From Brachionus koreanus (taxonomy: Eukaryota > Rotifera > Eurotatoria > Ploima > Brachionidae): DNA of 45,626 bases. A model generated the notes under the pieces. It saw only the letters and a list, made by a program, of their open reading frames with translations, was not told the DNA's origin and did not search any database. Each line of letters begins with the position of its first letter. Position 1 is the first letter of the stretch. This document shows, piece after piece, positions 20,946-31,700 of the stretch. The translations under genes were made by a program, and so were the position numbers. Location of the stretch: positions 987,392-1,033,017 of the forward strand of contig PJRA01000005.1 in NCBI GenBank assembly GCA_016987375.1, in the 5' to 3' direction.

Positions 20946-21245
20946 TGTTTATAGTGCGTGCAGTGGCTTCCTGGCAATTGTCAGTTAGTACCTGGGAAAA
21001 ATAATAGTCTATGATTGGTCCCGGTCATTAATGATCCGGCAGTTGTCAAAATGATCGACAGTTCCCTAGCAGTCGCTATAAAAGCGGGGGAAGATGTGAT
21101 ATAGCGACATCTCTGTCGATATCACTGGATTAGTTAACTAACTAAACCCTAAGTTTAAGTTAGAATGGAGCATAAAAAGCTGTTCCTAAACGTCTAGCGA
21201 GAAGATCGGATAGACGGGCCCAATGGTAGTAATGTAAACATAACA
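20946..21245 (+). repeat. LTR (3' LTR of a shrunken LTR retroelement, about 300 bp)
   Basis: It begins TGTTTATAGTGCG and ends AATGTAAACATAACA, giving TG...CA borders. It contains a clear TATA box (gctataaaagcggggg, 21075-21090). About 15 nt downstream is a near-perfect hairpin (gtgatatagcgaca/tgtcgatatcac). Its final 80 bp repeat the truncated 5' LTR at 20807-20886. Only about 60 bp lie between the two LTR pieces, so the internal genes are gone, as in miniature terminal-repeat elements or after internal deletion. An inverted partial copy lies at 30703-30854. Confidence 0.75.
21075..21090 (+). promoter_or_regulatory. TATA box of the LTR promoter
   Basis: CTATAAAAGC stands in a locally G+C-rich stretch, unusual for this region. 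The hairpin 15-45 nt downstream is where the transcript would start. No host gene begins in the appropriate orientation nearby, so it is probably only the retroelement's own promoter. Confidence 0.6.
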
Positions 21246-21621
21246 CCTATTACTTAATTTATAATCTTATTTTTCCCTATTCACTCATAGTTTTTGATTT
21301 CTTTTAAACCAAATCAACAAATAAATTTTAATTTAAGAGCTTTTGTGTTCATTATCCATTTCATTTCAACTTTCCATTTATTAACTTATAAATTTTTACA
21401 GGAGGATTCGAATCATTGATCTTTTGTTTATTTCACTTTTTAAAAGCAACTGATCGGAGTTGTTTAAAAGTCACAAGTCTCAAGCCAAGTCCAAGTTCGG
21501 ACCAAAAATCGATACAAATTATTAATTAAAAAAAATTTTACATTAAATATTTGTCAATAAAGATTTTCTTTTGCTTACAATAAAAAAGTTTTTTTCAATT
21601 TAGTCCCTGATTAAATCCATG

Positions 21622-21790
21622 TTAGTAACCAAATTGAGTTGTGTCTTCTTGATTTTTGGCAGTTAATCTTGACTTATATGGTCGGTTGATATAACCAGAT
21701 TTAGAAAAAAGCAGTTCAATTTGTCCTGAAGAAGCTGGAATCGATAAAAATTTTTGTCCAAGCGTTGCTAGTACTGGAATGAACTAAGAC
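21622..21790 (-). pseudogene. hAT transposase C-terminal dimerisation-domain fragment
   Basis: The minus strand reads FIPVLATLGQKFLSIPASSG, QIELLFSKSGYINRP, YKSRLTAKNQED and a stop. It matches the hAT dimerisation block (YPxLAxLAxKYLSIPATSxPSERxFSxAGxIxxxxRxRLxxxNxExL). Only this tail is present. The sequence just upstream on the minus strand has no further matching frame, and no 8-bp duplication was found. Confidence 0.8.
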
Positions 21791-22049
21791 TTTAATTTTG
21801 GACTCTTAAACAACTCTGAATATTAAAAATATCTGATAAATTTTATTTTTCATATCTGACAAAAACAATACAAGATACAAGAATAATAATTTTGTTAATA
21901 AAAATGGTATGCGCAAAAATTTTTGAATTTATTTAAAATAAAATAAAAATCAAAATCAAAGACAAAAAATAAATGAAAAAGCAAAATTACAATCAATCAC
22001 ATTTAAAAACTTTTAATACTCAACCAGTTTTTGAATTAGAAATAAACTT

Positions 22050-24426
22050 CTAAACTAGTTCCAAAGAATAAGTGATTAAGTGCTCTGAGTCCCATGCGTA
22101 CAATTTTTGATCGTACGGATTATATGATAAGTGTGTATTTTTTTTATACGGCTGAATGAATTCTATAGATTGCAAATAAGAAAATTTATTCTCTAAATTG
22201 TATAAATCAAACATAAGTCTAATCACTGTGTTTTGCGATCCATGATATTGGAGAAAATAAATTCTTCCACAAATGATGAATCCATTCAGAATTTCATCAA
22301 GACCCTTGTCTAGCAAAAATGTCTCTTGATGTCTTTTGCTGTGAAAATTAAAATCATTTCGCCTTTTGAGTGCTAATCTAGGCTTTGAAAATTTGATTAC
22401 TACAGTTTTTTGAACCGACATGTCATCTACATTTAATTTTGAAACATAAATATTCATTCTCGATCCATTCCTGTATACAACCCATACTCCATTTTCATCT
22501 ATTGAAAAGTCAACACATCCTACATGCTCCCTATGATCACTATAAACCCTACAGTACTGTTCTACTGTATCATTTTTAGGTAAATTAAGCGACACTTCTG
22601 CCACTGTTTTTTTCAAATGCAGATCGTATCTGACCAGTGTGTCTGTATTGTAGACGTGATAGAATAGTGAACCCTGATATACAACATGACCAGTGCCATA
22701 GAAGGGCTTTGGCAAGTAGTAAACTTTAGAATGCTGATTAGAGTTTATGTCCTGCAAGCTCTCATACTCAAGCAAAGTGTTATCTTTAGAATTAATAGTA
22801 AAATGAAAATATTAAATAAAAAATTTTCACTGATCTAATTTATTTTTACTGTAATATCCCCTGGTTATCCATATTTTATCGGCCAAGCTTTTCCTACGCG
22901 GCATTGGATCTTTTAAAAATGCACCATAAGAAACTCCTTGCATGTACGCATTGTACAAAGGTATTCCAACACGGTTAAGTTTACAAACTTGACAAAAAAA
23001 TTAGGACCTAAAAAAAATGAGAAAAAAATTCCATCTACCTTCCAAATTAGGCAACGAACGATATGATAGACCTGAATGACTGCACTCTAAAATCAAAAAA
23101 TTAATATTAAATTTTTTTTATTCTCTTTTTAATATTCTTATTCAGTCTTAGTGTACTCACGTCTAAAATTAGTATATTCAACAGTAATTACCGGATTCGC
23201 TCGGTACTTTGGCTCAAACATTTCTTCACCTAAATTTCAACTAATTATTTTAAAAATCACTCTCAAAAAGCAAACTAATCAATTAAAAAAAATATTAACT
23301 TTTATTAAAGCAGTAAGCATTTAAGGCTAAAAGACTTTAAAAATTGATTAACAATTTATTTCTAAAAAAGTAAATATCTAAGACTAATAAGATTTAAAGC
23401 ATCTGAATTTAAATACTATTCTGACCATTTTTTATCGTTGATCCATTAAGTCCAGGATCACCTTTTTCTCCTTTAGGACCAGGTAAACCGTCCATTCCAT
23501 CCCTTCCGTCCTCACCTCTTGGCCCTTAATGAAAACTAAGATTTTTTTTTAATCTGCTTTAGTGGATTATTTAATCAATTTAATTTTGTTTTTATAAAAA
23601 TAAAAAGGATTTTTTATATCTAACTAATAATCCAGTAAAGATTTAAAATAATGTAAAAAAATCAATGAGCCTTGCCTGGATCACCCTTAGGGCCTTGAGG
23701 TCCAATATCTCCTTTGTCTCCTTTTGGTCCTGGTGGACCCTAGTTAATATACTCTTTTAGTAATCGAAAAAAAATGAGACAAATTCTTACCATTGGTCCC
23801 TGATCACCTTTTTCTCCGCGTTCTCCCTTTGGCCCAGGAAAGCCAGGTGGCCCTGGGGGCCCGGGTGGTGATGCCGGACAGTGCTCTTTGGTTGCCGTGC
23901 AATATTGTGCCAAAGTAGAAACTGATATTTTTGAATAAGCCTGTATCAAAAAATGATCGCCAGGGTATGCACTCGCAATTTCTTTTTCGGACACATTTTT
24001 AGGCTGCTTGGGAGTAATCAAAAATACATCCTTGTCCGAACTGTTAATGTTTCTATTCTGCTTGGCTCTTCTTTTTGTCCTTTTTTTTATATTCTCATTC
24101 AAAACTCTTTCAAACACGTTTTCGCTGATCGCTTCAGATGAGCCCAAGCTTAATGGATGGGTCAAATTTAGTATCATAAAGTCTTTATCTGAATTTTTAT
24201 ATGAATCCAAATTCTTAATTATTTGATCTATTCTAGTTCTATGAATATCGGTTTGAGCTTTCAAATAGCTAAATTGGACATAAAAGCCGAATAGAACAAA
24301 ACTAAACTGGCTCACAAAAAGTACAATGATAAAAAACGGGCCATATGAGATTTTATTGTGGGCTTTTGAGCCTTGATTTGATAAGGACTTGTCATCTTTT
24401 GTCTCAATTTGGTTTTTCAATGCCAT
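22050..24426 (-). CDS. Type II membrane collagen/olfactomedin protein (colmedin/gliomedin-like)
   Basis: Seven exons fit in phase: 24426-23791, 23739-23676, 23524-23426, 23229-23161, 23086-23039, 22987-22850 and 22783-22050. The sum is 1788 nt, or 595 aa. A membrane helix spans about residues 31-50 with a short cytoplasmic N-terminus. A furin-type RTKR is at 116-119. About 25 Gly-X-Y triplets (about 187-261, including GERGEKGD and GPKGEKGDPG) form a collagen stalk. The olfactomedin domain (about 307-595) starts VCKLNRVGIP and includes GAFLKDPMPR, KIWITRGYYNNTLLEYESL, YYLPKPFYGTGHVVYQGSLF, DFSIDENGVWVVYR and THLSYNPYDQKLYAWD. Vertebrate gliomedin and nematode colmedins share this order. They are shed by furin-like cleavage and organise receptors at axons or synapses; that role is inferred here. 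The donor of exon 2 is either a GC (23675) or a GT 9 nt earlier; both keep frame and triplets. Confidence 0.88.
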
Positions 24427-24429
24427 GCT

Positions 24430-25330
24430 AAGCTAATATCACACTTGTGTGTCTATATGCATAGATAACTTTTTTTTATCTAAATAAAAAACTGAATTTA
24501 AGAATAAAGAGTTATTTATAGATGGAATTGTTAGATAATAATTCTGAGATTTATATTGATGGAATGTGAATTACAAGGATCTATAGTATAATAAATGATT
24601 AAAAGATAGATTTTTTTTATTATTAAGTTGAAACAATTTATTTTTGAAAAATTACAATTTAAAAAAAATTAATTGCGAAATAATCTCTTTAATCTTTTTA
24701 AAAACATATTTTTGAATTTTGTTTAACATAGGGACTAGTTGAAAAAAACGCGACTAAAAAAGAGCCGATATACTAAATGATCCAGGCTTGAATAGCTCTA
24801 AGAACAACAAATAGGATCGTATCACTAGATAAATAAAATTGGTTGTGTGTTTTGTTCTATTCGCTTTTAATTTGTAGTAAAAACAAAACCAGTAGCAATT
24901 ATTTTAAATTGATATTTGAAACTTGTTCGATTTTAAAATCACAGCGCTATGTTTATGGAAAATTTAAATTTTTGTTCTATTAAATTTTTTGAAATTTAAG
25001 ATAAGTTTAATGAAGCAGTTTTTTTTTTAATTTAGGCTGAAAATAAAATATTTGAATAGACAAAGTGCAAAAATATTGTGTTCAATAAACAAATTTTTTA
25101 AAAGCTTATCAGATTAATTAAGATTTTTCGCCTCGATCCTACGCGATTTCTTTGCATAGTTAACTTGTTGAACCTAGAGCCAATTTTAACAATATATTCA
25201 TTTAAAAGTCTTGTTAAAATAATGAATAATAATTATTTTTCTTTTACATAATAAATAAGCACAAAATATAGTTAATTTTTGGATTGATGAGAATCCGTTA
25301 GATAAAGAACAATTGTCAGTTACATTTTGT
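24430..25330. other. Intergenic AT-rich DNA upstream of the colmedin gene
   Basis: It holds the presumed promoter of the minus-strand colmedin gene. No exon, RNA gene or clear repeat was seen before the TTTAG array. Confidence 0.45.
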
Positions 25331-25339
25331 TTATTTTAT

Positions 25340-25414
25340 TTTAGTTTAGTTTAGTTTAGTTTAGTTTAGTTTAGTTTAGTTTAGTTTAGTTTAGTTTAGT
25401 TTAGTTTAGTTTGG
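25340..25414. repeat. (TTTAG)n pentanucleotide array, 15 units
   Basis: Fourteen exact TTTAG units are followed by a variant TTTGG. On the minus strand the array reads (CTAAA)n and directly follows an AATAAA signal at the end of a retroelement-like frame. It therefore looks like the tail of that element rather than a free-standing microsatellite. Confidence 0.85.
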
Positions 25415-25690
25415 TTTATTGAATAAATATAAATGGCACACTTGATAACATTCACTGTTGTTAATAGTACTATGTCTGTCAATTACTTTATATATATAGT
25501 GATTAAATGAATAAAAAATAAGGAACGGTTTTGCATGGGCTGATTTTTTGGCTGTTTGTGTTAACGCCTTGGTTTTTTAATTTTCTAAGCAGACTTCTTT
25601 CTGAATGCTTTCTGTTTCTAGCTCTTCTTCTTTGTCTTCTTTCGTCAATATGTCTTTATCTTGTGTCCCAATATGCAATACATAGTTAGC
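25415..25690 (-). mobile_element. Probable retroelement 3' end with (CTAAA)n tail
   Basis: On the minus strand a frame ends at about 25503 and is very basic (HIDERRQRRRARNRKHSERS, LLRKLKNQGVNTNSQ). It is followed by about 90 bp of untranslated sequence, an AATAAA at 25415-25420 and the CTAAA array. G+C content is higher than around it. The order ORF end, poly-A signal, short tandem tail is typical of several non-LTR retrotransposons. No domain was recognised, so the class is inference. Confidence 0.45.
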
Positions 25691-25979
25691 TTTCAATTAA
25701 ATGTTAACGTTCAAAATCAATCTCAATTTGCATCTTCAAATTTACTTAAAAAAAATTGTAAACTGTCAGATAAAAAATATAAAGCGTTAATTTTTATTTA
25801 AAACTTAGAATTTTTTTCATAAAATTATTTGGAAAAAATTATTTTGTACTTGTAACTATTTTATAATAAAAATCAATTTTCAGTGAAATAAAATGAAACA
25901 TAATTATGAATTGTGTAATGGTATAATTCAAAAAAGAAAGAAGTATGGTGTGAGCGAAAATGAAATCAGCAATGTTGGT

Positions 25980-26090
25980 AAAATACAAAGAAAAGTCTAC
26001 TATAGTTGGATTCTATTAGTTATCCTGCTTTGTCAATTTAGTTAAACTAAATTGATCGTAGAATTTACATTATTATTATTATTTTCAGTT
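25980..26090 (+). mobile_element. LINE 3' end (same family as 15774-16690)
   Basis: The frame KYKEKSTIVGFY plus stop is followed by the 3' sequence tatcctgctttgtc, the palindrome caatttagtt/aactaaattg, gatcgtagaattta and (ATT)5. The same order ends the LINE at 15774-15860. Only the last part of the element is present, as in 5'-truncated insertions. Confidence 0.75.
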
Positions 26091-28744
26091 TTTTAGATAA
26101 TATAATTGCCACTGTAGCTTAAACTTAATAATAAAACTGATAATTTAATTACAGAGTTGTTTTGTATTGACCAAAAATCAATCAACATTTCAAAAAATCC
26201 GCATTATTCAACTTAATCAAAATAATAGGAAACAACGCACACTAATATGTCCTAAATACTTCAAACACTAAATGTCTATGCATATCACCGGTATAGCTAA
26301 TCGTGAACGTTTCCTTGAAGAGTTTCCTAGAGCTAGTGTCTAACATTTGGTTAAATTGCGAGTTCTACAAGACCAAAATAAATTACTCAAGTTTTGAATA
26401 AGTAATATTTTTGTAAAAATTGATGATTTTTCTTTTCTACCTGACATGAAATATCTGACAAGTTAAATACATAAATATTTGACTATTTCAAATCTGACAT
26501 ATATTTTAAATATTTGAAATTTTAACTGAAAATCTGATGTATTCAAATCTGAAAAATACCAAAAATATCTGAAAAATCTTATTTCTTATTAAAATCATTT
26601 TCATGGATAAAGTTTAAAAGATTAAATTTAAAATTTTTTGTTTTCTACTAATTTATGTTATTTGGTATTTAAAAAAAAAATAGAAAACTCATTGAATCAA
26701 AATTTGTTTTTTTTTTAATTCAAGGTTTTTACATGGATTAACAAAAATTTTGAAGCATAGCCCGGTGAGACTCGAGCATAGTCATCCAGTAATTAGTTTT
26801 GAAATAAAGCTGGCAGATAAATCATCTCTAAATTCTATCTGCAGTTTAAAATTAAAAAAAAAATTTTTCAAATTCAATGACTAACTTTAAAAATCAGCTC
26901 ATTTTTTATTCAAATTTTCGAATACTGGTTTAATTTCAACTGTACTCGATTACTCATCCATCAGTCCCCGTTGAAATTATTTTGCATTATTATAATTTTT
27001 TTATAAGCTGGAATGAAATTTCTTTATTCTTAGTTAACACTAGGTTTTAATTCAACATTAGAATAAAGGTATTGTGAAATTCAAATACAAACAAAACAAA
27101 GATTCTTACTTTTTTGATAAACTAAAATTTACTAAAATAAAAAATATTTAAAAAAAATTGTAAAAAAGTAAAGTAGTAATAAAGTCACTTCACAGTGTCA
27201 TTTCTAAATCTTTGTTGCTCATGATTTAGTAGACTAGAAAATTGCATTAATTCAAGTGTAAACAGTAATTTCCCTAGAAAAATTGTCATGCTAATAAAGA
27301 GATAAACCTCTTTAACATTAGGTTTTGTATATGATCTAGACCATTGTTAGTTTTTTTAAGGTATTTGTAAATTATTTTGTGCTTTATTTTTTAAGAAATC
27401 TCTCTAATTGCTTTTGAAAATTCACAATTATCTTCAGTTTCAACAAATTGAAATGAGAACTAAAAGTTGTAGCTAAAAATCACCAATTTTTTCTTTATCT
27501 TTTAAAAGTTGTAGTATTTGTCTTAAACATTTCGTAGATGTGAACTTACTTACTTTAGTCCTAATAGGCTTACTTAACTGTGTATACTTTCCTATTTTAT
27601 TTATGAATTTGAGCCAGTATTGATTCCAAAATTCTTTAGGCATTATTGTCGAATCTCTTCAATCTGTATTCTTACTTAAACTGTAATCGTCCCTTTAGAT
27701 ATCATTAGATATCAATTGAAAAAAAATTAATTGATTTTATGGATAATTATTAAAAAAGTGCGAATAATAAGATTTTTAATTTTTAGAAAAAAATTAGTTT
27801 AAAAGCGCAAAATTGAATTCTCAAAAAATGTTTTAAAAAAATAAAATTTATTTTCTCAAATTGATTATAATCTTTATTGAGTATAAAAATAGAATTTTCA
27901 AATTCTAAGTTAGTATAAATCTTTAAATTGTAAAAGAATTAAAACTAAATTTTTAATTCGGTTTATTTTGGTTTTTAAAGTCGAAATAAATACTTTTTTT
28001 ACTTTTTTTAAAATATTTAATCAAAAAAGAATTATAATTTTTGGATATAAGCTTTTTTCATTACATAGTAGATATTTTAATTTTTAAAGCGATTGATTGC
28101 TTTTTTGGATAGAATGATTAACAGAAAGTATATTGCAACGAAAAAAAATTTGATTATATAAATATTTTAATTTATTTATATGATATTATATGAAGAATTC
28201 AAAAAATGACGAGTAATTTTATGTTGTCTTGCAATGCTATATAAAATAAAAAAGTTTTAAAAATATAGAACTATATAATTATATATCAACAATCGAATTT
28301 TTTATTTTTAATCATTTAATAATCTAATTTTTTTAAAATTTTAATTAAATTATATTTATTTAAATTTTTATAATTTGTTTCAATAAGACAAATATAATGG
28401 AATCATCAATTAATCTGTGTTTTCTTTAGATCAAAATCTTTTAAATAATATTAATAGAATGTGACTTTACATTTAATAAACAGTTAAAAGATGCTCTGCA
28501 TGGATAAGATAATAAATGTATAATATTAATATTCGATGTAATTAAAATCTGTTTTAGTTAAAGAAAACAACTTATCAATTTGGAAAGAGGAGGGACTGAG
28601 TTCCCACTTTTAAAAATGTTTTTGCTTTGTTAAAGGACCCGGAATTTTAACAAGAGTTTTAAATGAAATTTTATTGTTTAAATTTTATGATCTTGAGTAT
28701 AACTGTTTTGTTTTATTTAAAAAAAAAAGAAAATCACAAGTTGA
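26091..28744. other. AT-rich intergenic DNA
   Basis: No exon is supported. Weak frames around 26280-26390 (ERFLEEFPRASV, stop, HLVKLRVLQD) may be a decayed transposon protein but match nothing I recognise. From about 26440 to 26580 the motif aaatctga recurs several times in loose order. The poly-A signal of the aminopeptidase gene (aataaa, minus strand) is near 28712-28717. Confidence 0.4.
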
Positions 28745-31700
28745 TTAATTAAGCCAATTTGTAATAGATTTTTGATAAGAATCCATCCATCTTTTGTTCG
28801 AGCTGACAGTTTCAAGTGACTCTTTGAATGCGTTCACTGCAATACCAAGATCGGGATGCTTTTGTTGGAAATTTTTCAAGCTATTCAACTCAAATTCGGT
28901 ATTAAAATTTTTAAAAGAATTTTTGACCAAATTAGCCAAAGTAAATGAGATGTCTCCAAATTTTTTAAGTAAATCATCCCATTTTTCGTCAATAAAATCA
29001 AAAGCCATTCTTTTACCAATTGGATTGTTTGCAACATCAATAATTATGGATGTCATATCTTGACGACGAACAACGCTCTCATCATACGATAGAGACAAAA
29101 TGCTAAAAGAAAAAATTACTTTATTTATTTAAGATTTTCTTTATACTATTTTAGTAGGTTGTAATTTTGTGTGTGAGTCAACGATCTTAAGATTCTTAAT
29201 CTTTCAGAATTTTCGCTTATATTTTTAGCAATTTCCAACATTTCAATCCATGTAGAATCATTGGCATTCTTAGCAATTGTTTGATAAACAATCGTTTTAA
29301 AGTTTGAAGGAATTCTTTTGGTTTTAATTAGGAAAAAGAAATCATTTAAATTTTAAATTATACTGTTTTCCATTAGTTTTCCAATCGTTGAAAAATTCCC
29401 ATGCTTTGTCTACGCAACCATTATCGCCAAATTTACACATCAAATTTGTAATTGACAATTGTAGACTCCTAAATTAGAAAAAAAAAAATGAATTCAACAA
29501 TTAATTAATTTTTATTTTTTTAAATACAATTCATTGGCATCTTCTGTTTCATTCCATTCATTCTTATCATAATTTGGTTTGATCAAACTTTTATAATAAT
29601 TCTAAATAAAAATTAATAAATTATAAAAAAAACATGTCTCATATTTTAATTACTTCAAATTTAGAGGAAATAAAAAAGTCGCTTTGAAGCATAGTGCTAA
29701 TATAGTTAAGACCATATAGAGCAGCTGTGAATGGCAATGGATCCTGTTCATTTTTTAGATATTTAGTAATGTTCAAAAAGACTGTTTGATCAATCAGCTC
29801 ACCACGTCCCAAATTATATGTATCATCCAAAATTTGGGCTCTATTTATCGGATTTATAACCAAATGATCTTCTTCCAATTGTTTTATTAGTCTATTCCAG
29901 TTTTCTTGATCATAATTTAGACGGTAAAAGCCTGCATGTTGCAAATTTCCAATGTACCATTCATCAGTATTATTTAAGTTGATTTCATCTTTAAAAAAAC
30001 TTTTATAATAAAATTCTAATTTATTATTAAACTCATGTGTACTTTTGCCTTCATTAGGTTTTAACCATATTGGGCGATTCTCAAAGTTGAAATTTTTTTC
30101 TGATTTTGTTGTAAAGGTGAAAGGAACATACCATTGGTAGTCTTTGTATTCCGAGGTGTTTTGAATACCATTTTCTGGGTTGAGTAAAAACCATTTTTGC
30201 GTTAAAACTAGTTTATTTTCTGAATAATTTCTCTCAACAGTTACTACTGGATAACCCTTTCGTAATGTCCATGTATCCATGATTAATTTGACTGTTAGAT
30301 CTTTATCAAGAGTTCCGTCTTGTTTAGCTTGATCAGTCAGAGCTTCCCATAAATCGTTCTGCTCCGCATTTGAAAATTCATGTTTTTTCAAATATTGCTG
30401 AATTAAATAGATTGAGTTTAAATATTTAAGTAATATTAGATAGGCTTATTAAAAAAGCAAATATTGGTATTTCAAAATTTTAATTTTAAATTTATTTTTT
30501 TTTATTTAATTTTTAATTTTTATTCTTTAATTATGTTTTTTATAAAATAACACTTGTCATATCCATGTAAATACGATACATATTTTCCCTATATTTTAAT
30601 TTTTAAATTCAATTTGCAATTCGCTGCGCAAGCCAAGTTCAATAATTTTTCACTAATTTTTCTTTGGTTTCTGTTGTTTTTTTACCCAATTTTTCAGGTT
30701 ATTGTAATGTTTACATTAGTACCCTTGGGCCCGTCTATCCGATCTCCTCGTTAGACGTTTAGGAGCAGCTATTTATGCTCCATTCTAACTTAAACGCTCA
30801 GGGTTTAGTTAGTTAACTAATCCAGTGATATCGACAAAGATGTCGCTATATCACAGTTATTAACCCAAATCTGGTAGCTTTTTACCCCATAAAATTGATC
30901 AAATAGGTATTAATTGTTTCTCAAAATTATAAAGAATTTAATTTAAATTGAAAATGATAATTTTCAATAAACTTAATTTAAAGAAACGATCACTTTTTGT
31001 CGCATAATATACTTTAAAATTAATAGAAAAAAAAAGAAAAAATAATCAAACCACATCAAACCATTAAGATAAAATTGCAGAGACTAAATTTTGTCGATAT
31101 AGACATTGTATTAGCTAATAATTTTTACAACAAGTCTTACAATGATGCCATCAAATTTAGAAAAAATTATCTAATAATTTTTTGGAGCAAGTTCATTATA
31201 GTTCAGTCCTTTTATTTGGTAATTCGAAATTTTTTACAAAAATTACAAGACTGAAATTATTCTTATAGTATAAAAATGGTTATGCCAACAGTAAAATATG
31301 CTACAAATAAATAAGCTGAAACTTGCTGTCACATCTAACATGTCAAGTGTCTAAGCCTCATCACGCCTACTACTTAACACTAGAAAGCCCGGCTGATTTC
31401 TCATAAAAATTTCAAATAAAGTTATAAAGATAAATTAAACATTTTTTTGGAAAATTTATCAATTTTCTAAAAAATTACAATCAATATTTTTAGCTTATAA
31501 AGATCTTTTTTTAAAATTTTATTTATATTTGATAAAATCAAAGTTTTAATTTTTAAAAAAGGGGTCTAAAAAACCCCTCGGGCGTTCTAGTGTAAAGCTT
31601 TAAATTCTTTTAAAAAATTTTTTTTTGATTTTATTTTTGTACAAATATTTCATATTGCCTTTTTATCTAAACTAAAAAAAATAAAAAACATTTTTACCGT

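Noticed and set aside
23953..24226. Two open frames on the + strand inside the colmedin first exon
   Set aside because: Antisense shadows of a well-supported minus-strand coding exon.
26440..26580. Possible tandem repeat of aaatctga
   Set aside because: Spacing is irregular and units are degenerate, so it cannot be separated from AT-rich background.
28794..29063. 89-residue open frame on the + strand
   Set aside because: Antisense shadow of the last aminopeptidase exon.
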